From NCBI GenBank assembly GCA_005503085.1, contig SCOI01000025.1:1-64000 (forward strand): a stretch of 64,000 bases of DNA. Direction: 5' to 3'. The position numbers were made by a program, and so were the translations under genes. Numbering within the stretch: the stretch's first letter is position 1; every line of letters starts with the position of its first letter. Under the pieces are notes generated by a model, which was given only the letters and a program-made list of their open reading frames with translations, searched no databases and was not told the DNA's origin. Of the stretch, positions 8,890 through 14,937 are shown piece by piece. Origin of the DNA: Burkholderiales bacterium C2 (lineage in GTDB: Bacteria; Pseudomonadota; Gammaproteobacteria; Burkholderiales; Burkholderiaceae_C).

Positions 8890-9726
8890 CTATCCGAATG
8901 CCTTGCTGGCCAGCACGTAGGCGCCGTAGGCGAAGGTGCACAGCGTGGCCACGGCCAGCAGCGCGACCAGCGACATCTGGCCCAGGACCTTGTCATCCTC
9001 TTTGCGCTGGCGGCGCCCATCCTCGGCGGCCAGCAAGGCTTTCGATTCCTCGAAGCTCATCGGCGGCTTGTAGGGATGCAGTGGGCGGGGCTTGGGTGGC
9101 GTCACGGTCCCAGCATACCAGCCGAGCAATCGCATTGGCACGCCGAAGAATCTCCCACCAAAGCGGACACAGCGCTCCGCCATCAGCACCACGCCCTCGA
9201 GCTGGGCCCGGCACACAGGGTGGTCCAGCAGCAGCACCTCCCTGGCAAGGTGTCCGCGCATGGCCATGGCCTGCTTGCGCAGCGGCTGCCTGATGGCGAT
9301 CCTCCCGGTGGCCGTGTCCATGGCGTGCTCCGCCAGCGAGGCGGCGACCTCGTCGGCCAGGTGCAGGGCAGGGAGGTTGCAGCGGCCGTCCGGCCCGGTA
9401 TAGGTCCGCTCGACATGGGTGCGTGCTGCGCGCAGCGCCGGGTCTGATCTGGCGCCGGTCAGCACATCGACCATGAACGAGGGCCAGGCCGAGCCAAGCG
9501 CCTTCCTGATCCCGTGATGCCCCACGACCTCGTGGCTCAGGACCTTGACGGCGCGCGCCGGCTCCATCGCGTCGCGCACGAGGTGGACCTCTCCGCGCCG
9601 ATAGACTCCTTCCGCGTCTGCGGGCGCACGGAAGGGAAGTGCTTCCACAGTCGGCACAACCGTCACCCGCGGCGCGCCGCGCCACTCGGCGGCCACGCGG
9701 TCGACGGCGCCATCGACGGTGAGCAC
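8890..9726 (-). CDS. Phage zincin-like metallopeptidase with C-terminal membrane helix
   Basis: A 278-residue protein starting at GTG 9726, three bases after the stop of its upstream neighbour. The motif VLSHEVVGHHGIRKAL (His65, Glu66, His70, His71) matches the HExxGHxG zincin signature seen in polyvalent phage proteins, where a nearby acidic residue (for example in LHLADEVAASLAEHAM) supplies another ligand. The last 32 residues (MSLVALLAVATLCTFAYGAY) form one hydrophobic helix, so the enzyme is probably tail-anchored. It converges on the ParB-domain gene with a four-base gap. Zincin and DdrB domains often share one polypeptide in other phages. Confidence 0.65.
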   Translation of the reverse strand: MLTVDGAVDRVAAEWRGAPRVTVVPTVEALPFRAPADAEGVYRRGEVHLVRDAMEPARAVKVLSHEVVGHHGIRKALGSAWPSFMVDVLTGARSDPALRAARTHVERTYTGPDGRCNLPALHLADEVAASLAEHAMDTATGRIAIRQPLRKQAMAMRGHLAREVLLLDHPVCRAQLEGVVLMAERCVRFGGRFFGVPMRLLGWYAGTVTPPKPRPLHPYKPPMSFEESKALLAAEDGRRQRKEDDKVLGQMSLVALLAVATLCTFAYGAYVLASKAFG

Positions 9727-9729
9727 GGG

Positions 9730-10005
9730 TCAGGCCAGCGCGCCACCGGCGCTTGGCCGGATGTACTGGCGGGAGAGTTGCAGCGCCGCGCGCTCGGCGG
9801 CGAAGTCGCACAAGACCGGCATCGTGGCCATCTCGCGGATGGCGCTGCACTCCACAACCTCGGCCATGTTGGCTTGATTGAGGAGTTCGGCCGCGGCGTC
9901 CGGGTTGGTCTTCGCCATGGCGAAGGCGCGGCTTCGGGCTGCATCGGTCCGGGCTTTGGCGGCGCGGGTCTTGCGTTCCATCAGAACTGCGATACGATCA
10001 TTCAT
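9730..10005 (-). CDS. Small helical prophage protein, function unknown
   Basis: A 91-residue protein from ATG 10005. It is almost entirely helical and charged (ERKTRAAKARTDAARSRAFA; NPDAAAELLNQANMAEVV), with no motif I recognise. Its stop lies three bases before the GTG start of the metallopeptidase gene, so the two are probably translated together. A longer frame starting at 10035 would add residues without a ribosome site. The hairpin at 10039-10080 separates it from the antirepressor gene upstream. Confidence 0.55.
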   Translation of the reverse strand: MNDRIAVLMERKTRAAKARTDAARSRAFAMAKTNPDAAAELLNQANMAEVVECSAIREMATMPVLCDFAAERAALQLSRQYIRPSAGGALA

Positions 10006-10038
10006 GTGATCTGTCCCTGAGAAGATTGATCTCACCTA

Positions 10039-10080
10039 GAAGCCCTTGCCAGTTGCTGCTGACAGGGGCTTCGCCTTTTT
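10039..10080 (+). terminator. Rho-independent terminator reading on the plus strand
   Basis: GAAGCCCTTG (10039-10048) pairs with CAGGGGCTTC (10063-10072), ten base pairs with one G-U, around a 14-base loop, followed by GCCTTTTT. The T-run is on the plus strand although both flanking genes are on the minus strand, so it would stop a plus-strand transcript not otherwise visible, or shield the minus-strand genes from antisense reads. Confidence 0.6.
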
Positions 10081-10082
10081 CG

Positions 10083-10823
10083 TCACGCGGCCACCTTGTC
10101 GCGCTCGAGGATCTCAGCCAGCCGCGCCATGCCACGCGCCGTAACGCGCACTTGGGTGCCGACCCACTCCGACCCATCAGACTTTTCGCCCGTGGTCACC
10201 TTGTGCTCCAAGACGCCCTGCGTGATCCGGGTCTGGTAGGCCAGCCAGCCACCGCCCATTGGCCGGCGATGAATCCAGCCGATCTCCTGCAACTTGGCCA
10301 GGAACTTCTTCGGCTGCATCTGCAGGTCCTTCGCGGCATCGGTGAGGCAGAAGCTGCCGTCCGAGTGCTTGGCGATGCGATCGAGCGCCGCAGCCTTGGG
10401 TTCGGCCAGCGCAAGCTGAGCCACGACTGCCGCCTTCTCGCCCTCCAGTTGCAGCCGCTCTTGCTCGGCCTGCATGGCTATCTGGATCAGCTCCAAGCGC
10501 GACAAGTTGGCCGGGCTCAGCGCAGTCGGCCGGGCTTCGAGTTCTTGCCAGCGGTCGATGATGCGGGCGCGCACCTGGACGCTGTAGCCGGACACCAGGA
10601 TGAGCGTTTCCCGCTTCGGGAGCGTCAGGATGGGGTATTCCTGGCCGTTCTGCGGGTCGCGGTGGGTCTGCTCAAAACTGAGCAGACCCCCTTCGCCGTG
10701 CAATTCCACCAGCATGGCCCGCGCGTCACGCAGGACGTTGCGGTGTTCCTTGCCAGTCAGCTCGGCTATCTCGCGGCTGGTCATCGTCAGCGGCGCGCCG
10801 CCGGTTTGCATGAGGGAGTTCAT
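10083..10823 (-). CDS. Phage antirepressor: Rha N-domain plus ANT/KilA-C domain
   Basis: A 246-residue two-domain protein. Residues about 10-95 form a Rha-type domain (TMTSREIAELTGKEHRNVLR, then YPILTLPKRETLILVSGYSV). Residues about 105-145 form a coiled linker. Residues 145-246 match the phage antirepressor C-terminal domain (DGSFCLTDAAKDLQMQPKKF, then LQEIGWIHRRPMGGGWLAYQ). Antirepressors free lytic promoters by binding the phage repressor. The ATG overlaps the stop of the Arc-like gene (ATGA), so the pair is an arc-ant-like operon. Its 3' end lies just before a plus-strand terminator hairpin. Confidence 0.85.
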   Translation of the reverse strand: MNSLMQTGGAPLTMTSREIAELTGKEHRNVLRDARAMLVELHGEGGLLSFEQTHRDPQNGQEYPILTLPKRETLILVSGYSVQVRARIIDRWQELEARPTALSPANLSRLELIQIAMQAEQERLQLEGEKAAVVAQLALAEPKAAALDRIAKHSDGSFCLTDAAKDLQMQPKKFLAKLQEIGWIHRRPMGGGWLAYQTRITQGVLEHKVTTGEKSDGSEWVGTQVRVTARGMARLAEILERDKVAA

Positions 10824-10993
10824 TGCTGGGCTCCCTGCTGTTCACTCTCTTCTCGGCGGCGGCTTTCTTCCAGCCGGACAGTGACTTCGCTGTTCAGCGA
10901 GCGCCGGTTGTCGATGGCTCGGTGCTTGAGCCAAGTCTTGAGGTCAACCGGCAGCCGAAATGGAGACGGCGTGATTTCTTTATTGCCTTTCAC
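10820..10993 (-). CDS. Arc-like ribbon-helix-helix repressor, 57 residues
   Basis: A short gene with GTG start at 10993 and AAGGAG eight bases upstream, easily missed because of its size. The sequence has the ribbon-helix-helix layout: a beta strand (TPSPFRLPVDL), helix A (KTWLKHRAIDNRRS) and helix B beginning LNSEVTVRLEESRRR. Phage P22 Arc has 53 residues and the same fold. The stop overlaps the antirepressor start (ATGA). By analogy with P22, Arc represses its own arc-ant promoter; here that promoter would overlap the TGAAG palindromes at 11009-11075. Confidence 0.8.
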   Translation of the reverse strand: MKGNKEITPSPFRLPVDLKTWLKHRAIDNRRSLNSEVTVRLEESRRREESEQQGAQQ

Positions 10994-11095
10994 TGGATTT
11001 GCTCCTTCGGCTTCACCGTGAAGCCGTGAGTAAATGTATGCGAGGCTTCACCGTGAAGTCAACTTCAATTTGAAGCCGGGGCGTAAAATTTCCGC
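10994..11095. promoter_or_regulatory. Divergent immunity promoter region with three inverted-repeat operators
   Basis: Three palindromes built on CTTCA/TGAAG lie between the two Arc-type genes: GGCTTCACCGTGAAGCC at 11009-11025 (perfect, 17 bp), the same with one mismatch at 11044-11060, and CTTCAATTTGAAG at 11063-11075. On the minus strand TTGACT (about 11057-11062) and TACATT 18 bp further on could be the -35 and -10 for the arc-ant pair, both overlapped by operators. On the plus strand TAAAAT (11084-11089) lies seven bases before the ATG at 11096, suggesting a leaderless or nearly leaderless transcript. Confidence 0.7.
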
Positions 11096-11566
11096 ATGGC
11101 TCAACAAGACGACTTCATTCGGACGGCGTTGCGCGTGCCACCTGATCTGCACAAAGCCATCCATGAGGCGGCCAGAAAAGGCGAGCGCACCTTTAACGCG
11201 GAAATCATCAGCCGCCTGGCGCAGAGCTTTGAGGGGGACTCAACCGATGCGGGCGTCCGCCTGGCCCTCAAGACCCTGGCTGACACGATCCAAGCCCTTG
11301 GAGAGGAGGCGGAAACCATGGCGCAAGTCATCGAGGCGATGGCGGCCATTACCGAGAGGGCGGCAAGCTATGTCAGCGATGAAGCCGTCAAGCTGGATGT
11401 GCAGCGCGCAGCGAATCTGGCTCGGGTGCTGACCAATGCAGATACCCGGCGATCCTTCAATGTCGTGCAGGAAGAATTACTGAAGCTGGCCAAAGGCGCC
11501 GACCCAGACGCTCCCGCGCCGGACGGCCGCAATCGGGCTTCCGGGGAGCGCGACCTGGGCCGATGA
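11096..11566 (+). CDS. Mnt-like Arc-family DNA-binding repressor
   Basis: A 156-residue protein whose N-terminal 45 residues are a clear Arc/Mnt ribbon-helix-helix (FIRTALRVPPDLHKAIHEA, then ERTFNAEIISRLAQSF). The remainder is helical (residues 55-120) with a polar, Pro/Gly-rich tail, perhaps an oligomerisation extension; P22 Mnt is about half this length. It is transcribed away from the arc-ant-like pair, as mnt is in P22, and should maintain lysogeny by repressing the antirepressor promoter. The -10-like TAAAAT is too close for a normal leader, so leaderless translation is plausible. Confidence 0.8.
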   Translation: MAQQDDFIRTALRVPPDLHKAIHEAARKGERTFNAEIISRLAQSFEGDSTDAGVRLALKTLADTIQALGEEAETMAQVIEAMAAITERAASYVSDEAVKLDVQRAANLARVLTNADTRRSFNVVQEELLKLAKGADPDAPAPDGRNRASGERDLGR

Positions 11567-11569
11567 AAT

Positions 11570-11956
11570 TCACTGGCCGTCGGCGTCTTCTGACGGCGCA
11601 CGCGATCTAAGCGCCTCCTCAAAGCCCAATTGAAACTGCCTGAGTTGTGCTTTGGCAAAGCCGTTCTGGTACGACGCCAACTTGGAACGCACGGACTCTA
11701 GTTCCCTCTCAAGGTCTTGCTTGGCCGACATCAGCTCGTAAATGCGCTCTTCATAGACAGCCCGGTTCTTGTTGACGAGCTCGTCGTACTCGCCGATTGC
11801 GGCGATGTAGAACCCAAGCGCGACAATCCAGACGACACCACCAACAAGCTGCATCAGCCAATTGGATTGGAAGATGGGAAGCTGAAAAAGTGATGCTGAT
11901 GCGAAGGCCCAGAAGCCTGCAAGAACGCTGATCGCCCAGTTTGGAATCTTTGGCAT
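11570..11956 (-). CDS. Prophage membrane protein with cytoplasmic coiled coil
   Basis: A 128-residue protein starting at ATG 11956. Two membrane helices occupy about residues 6-27 (WAISVLAGFWAFASASLF) and 34-54 (QLVGGVVWIVALGFYIAAI). A charged coiled coil follows (VNKNRAVYEERIYELMSAKQ, then DLERELESVRSKLASYQ). Its stop lies three bases from the end of the Mnt-like gene on the other strand. Small membrane proteins with coiled tails near prophage immunity regions can be superinfection-exclusion factors, but nothing here proves that. A longer frame to 12253 is a shadow running over the tRNA-like fragment. Confidence 0.55.
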   Translation of the reverse strand: MPKIPNWAISVLAGFWAFASASLFQLPIFQSNWLMQLVGGVVWIVALGFYIAAIGEYDELVNKNRAVYEERIYELMSAKQDLERELESVRSKLASYQNGFAKAQLRQFQLGFEEALRSRAPSEDADGQ

Positions 11957-11989
11957 GCATTCTTTGTACCGCAGATCCTGTCGCCAACC

Positions 11990-12012
11990 AGCCGCCTCCG
12001 GGCGGCTTTTTT
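11990..12012 (+). terminator. Rho-independent terminator
   Basis: AGCCGCC (11990-11996) and GGCGGCT (12001-12007) form a perfect seven-pair stem with a TCCG tetraloop, followed by five more T residues. It reads on the plus strand, downstream of the Mnt-like gene and antisense to the leader of the membrane-protein gene. Confidence 0.75.
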
Positions 12013-12132
12013 GCGCCTGCGCGCTGCCAACTAGCCGCTGTCGGCCACTCTGCAGATTCACATGTTTCTCACATGCGCCCTTGGCAGGTTGGCGCTGAGC
12101 CAGCAACGGCGCGGCCTGCAGCGAGATAGGAA

Positions 12133-12160
12133 GGGGGTTCGAGTCCCTCCGGGCAGGCCA
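12133..12160 (+). other. tRNA-like 3' fragment, probable prophage attachment site
   Basis: GGGGG (12133-12137), loop TTCGAGT, CCCTC (12145-12149), then CGGGCAG, a G discriminator and CCA read as a T-arm, 3' acceptor strand and CCA end of a tRNA. No matching 5' acceptor, D-arm or anticodon arm is present upstream, so the gene is incomplete. Prophages often integrate in tRNA 3' ends and leave such a fragment at one border. It sits where phage genes end and host genes begin. The amino-acid identity cannot be read. Confidence 0.5.
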
Positions 12161-12192
12161 AATCAGGCCCTCATAAAGCCCCACAACATTGC

Positions 12193-12228
12193 AAGCCGCC
12201 CAGTGATTCATGCACTTGGCGGCTTTTT
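12193..12228 (+). terminator. Rho-independent terminator after the tRNA-like fragment
   Basis: AAGCCGCCCAGTG (12193-12205) pairs with CACTTGGCGGCTT (12213-12225), thirteen positions with a single mismatch, loop ATTCATG, followed by TTT. Its position 32 bases after the CCA is normal for a tRNA transcription terminator and supports the view that a tRNA gene once stood here. Confidence 0.75.
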
Positions 12229-12314
12229 GCTTGCATCGTCTGCCGACGACCATGGATCGCAGCCCGTCTTGCCATCCTAGTCTCGGCTGTATTCGGCAAG
12301 TCGGAGTGCCAGGT

Positions 12315-12431
12315 GCACGCGAGTTCCGTCATCTCGAAGCGCAGGGGCGGGTCGAGATCCTGTATGAGTATCGGTGCCATGTCGGCGGCGAGTCCTTGAT
12401 CGATGGTTTGCGCTAGCGGCGCCTGCAATAG
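12315..12431 (+). pseudogene. Truncated copy A of the 74-codon repeated gene family
   Basis: From GCACGCGAGTTCCG to GCAATAG this stretch matches the second half of the intact gene at 52435-52659 in roughly nine of ten bases, and the match continues about 30 bases past the stop. The N-terminal half, the ATG and the conserved leader are missing. A TAC codon of the intact gene is TAG here, seven codons before the end. It lies just outside the presumed prophage border, so prophage insertion or its aftermath may have cut it. Confidence 0.75.
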
Positions 12432-12517
12432 GCATGGCTCGCGCCCTTCCTTTGCGATAGCTGTTGCGCGCGACCCTGCCGCATAGATCAGAACCGCCCA
12501 TTTCGCCAGGGGCTTGC

Positions 12518-13186
12518 TCATGCCCAGTCCGACAAACTTTGTTCGGCGGAGCAGCTTTTCACCACACTCCGTGCCCGTTCTGTGCCCCCCGGGGCAAGAA
12601 GACAGTCCGTGAGCCACGCCACGGCTTGTGCGAGATCAAAGCTCTGGGGGTAACGCAGCGTGAATGACACCATCCCGAGCAGTGCCGCCTTCAGCGCCTT
12701 GCTCGCCTGATGCGCGCTGAGATGCGGTGGCATGGCGATCTCGCCGTCCGCAATCGCTTGAGCAAGGACGACCTCGATCTGGCGTCGGTGCTGGTCGTTG
12801 GCGCTGCGCAGCTCCGCCCTGAAGTCCTCGTTGACGGTCGTCCATTCGGTCTTGTGCAGAAGCAGGTCTAGGATGTGGCGTTTCAGCCCGCCTTGGTCGA
12901 GATCCTCGATCCAGGCGGCCATCAGCTCGCGCAGGCGCTTCATCGGCGACTCGGTGCGGTCTTGGTGCTGGACCGCGTTGGGACCCCATGCGACCAGGCG
13001 GCAGACGGTTGCGAATACATCCGTCTTGTCCTTGAAGTGGAAGTAGACCGCGCCGCGCGTCACGTTGGCGCGCGCTGCAATTTCCGCCAGTCCGGCAGAC
13101 CCATAGCCTTGTTCCGCGAACACCTCCACCGCAGCCAGCAAGATCTGTTGGCGCGTCTGTTGGGCTTCCATGGCTGTACGTTTCAC
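12518..13186 (-). CDS. TetR/AcrR-family transcriptional repressor
   Basis: A 222-residue protein. The GTG at 13186 is preferred because CAGGAG lies ten bases upstream and the extra residues (VKRTAMEAQQTRQQIL) fit the AcrR/TtgR N-terminus; ATG 13171 is the alternative. The helix-turn-helix is clear (YGSAGLAEIAARANVTRGAV, then YFHFKDKTDVFATV). The C-terminal ligand domain is typical of efflux-pump repressors (IADGEIAMPPHLSAHQASKA). No pump gene is adjacent; the nearest is the RND operon nine kilobases away. Palindromes at 13244-13256 and 13271-13280 are candidate operators. Confidence 0.85.
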   Translation of the reverse strand: MKRTAMEAQQTRQQILLAAVEVFAEQGYGSAGLAEIAARANVTRGAVYFHFKDKTDVFATVCRLVAWGPNAVQHQDRTESPMKRLRELMAAWIEDLDQGGLKRHILDLLLHKTEWTTVNEDFRAELRSANDQHRRQIEVVLAQAIADGEIAMPPHLSAHQASKALKAALLGMVSFTLRYPQSFDLAQAVAWLTDCLLAPGGTERARSVVKSCSAEQSLSDWA

Positions 13187-13243
13187 GCTGGCAAAACTCC
13201 TGTTGCGCCCGAGCGTGCTGCTCGGCGGGGCTGACCTGGAAAT

Positions 13244-13256
13244 TATCGAGTCGATA
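13244..13256. promoter_or_regulatory. Palindrome TATCGAGTCGATA upstream of the TetR gene
   Basis: A perfect 13-bp inverted repeat about 58 bp upstream of the TetR start. A second palindrome, GTATCGATAC at 13271-13280, shares the TATCGA half-site. They are candidate operators for autoregulation by the TetR protein; the second also overlaps the first repeat of the phased promoter element, so the two controls may interfere. Confidence 0.4.
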
Positions 13257-13274
13257 GCGGCCCGTCGCGCGTAT

Positions 13275-13330
13275 CGATACCCAGCCGAGACCATATCGAG
13301 ACGACTCGGCAGGGCGCTGCGCGCCACACT
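13275..13330 (+). promoter_or_regulatory. Phased-repeat promoter element, copy 1 (chemoreceptor operon)
   Basis: CGATAC (13275), CGAGAC (13286) and CGAGAC (13297) start exactly 11 bp apart, and CACACT follows at 13325-13330 after 22 bp. The same architecture occurs at 21638-21692, 32025-32079 and, reversed, 31975-31921. Direct repeats on an 11-bp pitch beside a -10-like hexamer are what OmpR/PhoB-type winged-helix activators use. The element points toward the chemoreceptor gene at 13391. Confidence 0.6.
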
Positions 13331-13390
13331 GCGCCGCATGCCAACTGGCGCTCGAGCGCCCCAGCGCAGCACCAAGCAAAAGGACATCCG

Positions 13391-14935
13391 ATGAGAAACA
13401 ACGGCCCCGTCACCGGGCGCGAGTACCTGCTGCCTCCGGGACAGAGTCTGATGTCGACGACGGACCTGAAGGGGCGCATCACGCACTGCAATGCCGCCTT
13501 CGAACAGGCCAGCGGTTTCTCACGCGAGGAGCTGTTGGGGCAGCCGCACAATCTGATCCGCCATGCCGACATGCCGGCCATGGCTTTTGCCGATATGTGG
13601 CGCACGATCCAGAGCGGCTTGCCCTGGACCATGCTGGTCAAGAATCGCCGCAAGAACGGTGATCATTACTGGGTGCGCGCGAATGTGACGCCGTTGCTGG
13701 ACGAAGGACAGGCCGTCGGCTATCTGTCGGTGCGGACGGCGCCGAGCCGGGCCGAGGTGGCGCAGGCGGAAGTGCTCTATCGCAGTCTGCGCTCCGATGA
13801 GTCCCGCTGTATCCGCCCGCCGTGGGTGATCCAGCGCGGCCAGCTGCGGCGTACTGGCTGGGCGGGTCTCGTGCAGCGAGCTGTGACGCAGTTGCGCCGC
13901 ACGGCTGTGGCGCTGCCCGCTGTGCTGGCCACTCTACTGGCTGCCGGTTTTGGTGCCTGGTTCGGCAGTGCCATCGCGCTGCCCGCCGCACTGCCGCTGG
14001 CCCTGCTGGCGACGCTGGCCCAGCAGCGATTGCTGGAGGCGCCGCTGCGCACCCTGTCTGGCTTTGCCAGCGGCATCGCTGCGGGAGACTTCAGCCGGCG
14101 GCTGGCGGTGAAAGGCGGTCGGCTGGTCGAGCAGTTGGAGCGCGCCCTGGGCCAGCTCAGTGTCAACCTGCAGGGCATGGTGGGAGATGCGCGCGCGGAA
14201 GTGGTGGCGATGGAAGCGGTGGTGGCCGCCGTGGTGATGGGCAAGGAATCGCTGTCCATCAGCACGGACGCACAGGCGGCCGGTCTGCAACAGTCCGCCG
14301 CCGCACTCAAGCAGCTGACCGAAACCGTCCGGCACAACGTCCAGGCGGCGGAGCAGGGCGCCTGCCTGGCCGAGCAGACCCTGGCGGTGGCGCTGCGCAG
14401 CACGGCCAGCGTTGACCATATGCGCGCGACGATGCGTGACATCAACGAATCCACCGCCAAGATCTCGGACATCACCCAGGTCATCGACGCGATCTCGTTC
14501 CAGACCAATATCCTGGCGCTGAATGCGGCCGTCGAGGCGGCGCGCGCCGGTGAGCAGGGCAAGGGCTTCGCCGTCGTCGCCCAGGAGGTCAGGGCGCTGG
14601 CGGCGCGGACCACGGCCGCCGCCCGCGAGATCAAGGATCTGAGCGAGGGCTCGCAGAAACGGGTGGCGGCCGGTGTGTCCGAGGTCGGCGGCGCGGCAGC
14701 GGCCATCACCGATACGGCCTCGGCGGCGACCCAGCTGCGCCAGCTTGTCGACGGCGTTCACCGCGCCAGCCGCGAGCAGTTGCAGGCGATCTCTGAGATT
14801 AGCGCGGCCGTCGAGTCGCTGGACGACATGACCCAGCGCAATTCGATGCTGGTCAATCAGCTCTCCACCTCCGCCGACTCGCTCTCCGGCCAAGCCAAAA
14901 CCCTGGCCGCCTCGGTCAGTCTTTTCCGGATCTAG
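13391..14935 (+). CDS. Aer-like PAS methyl-accepting chemotaxis protein
   Basis: A 514-residue receptor. Residues about 15-120 are a PAS domain of the Aer type ([20 protein letters not shown], then [20 protein letters not shown]), which in Aer binds FAD and reports redox state. Two adjacent membrane helices follow near 165-205 ([20 protein letters not shown]), then a HAMP-like segment and a full signalling domain with the conserved hairpin tip ([20 protein letters not shown]). There is no periplasmic domain. It is followed after two bases by a c-di-GMP enzyme gene, so energy taxis and c-di-GMP turnover may be co-expressed. Confidence 0.9.
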   Translation: MRNNGPVTGREYLLPPGQSLMSTTDLKGRITHCNAAFEQASGFSREELLGQPHNLIRHADMPAMAFADMWRTIQSGLPWTMLVKNRRKNGDHYWVRANVTPLLDEGQAVGYLSVRTAPSRAEVAQAEVLYRSLRSDESRCIRPPWVIQRGQLRRTGWAGLVQRAVTQLRRTAVALPAVLATLLAAGFGAWFGSAIALPAALPLALLATLAQQRLLEAPLRTLSGFASGIAAGDFSRRLAVKGGRLVEQLERALGQLSVNLQGMVGDARAEVVAMEAVVAAVVMGKESLSISTDAQAAGLQQSAAALKQLTETVRHNVQAAEQGACLAEQTLAVALRSTASVDHMRATMRDINESTAKISDITQVIDAISFQTNILALNAAVEAARAGEQGKGFAVVAQEVRALAARTTAAAREIKDLSEGSQKRVAAGVSEVGGAAAAITDTASAATQLRQLVDGVHRASREQLQAISEISAAVESLDDMTQRNSMLVNQLSTSADSLSGQAKTLAASVSLFRI

Positions 14936-14937
14936 AC

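Noticed and set aside
12060-12160. A complete tRNA gene ending at the CCA
   Set aside because: No 5' acceptor complementary to CGGGCAG, no D-arm and no anticodon arm could be found at the right distance.
12171-12617. 148-codon minus-strand frame opposite truncated copy A
   Set aside because: It is the antisense of the repeat copy and overlaps the TetR 3' end; no ribosome site.
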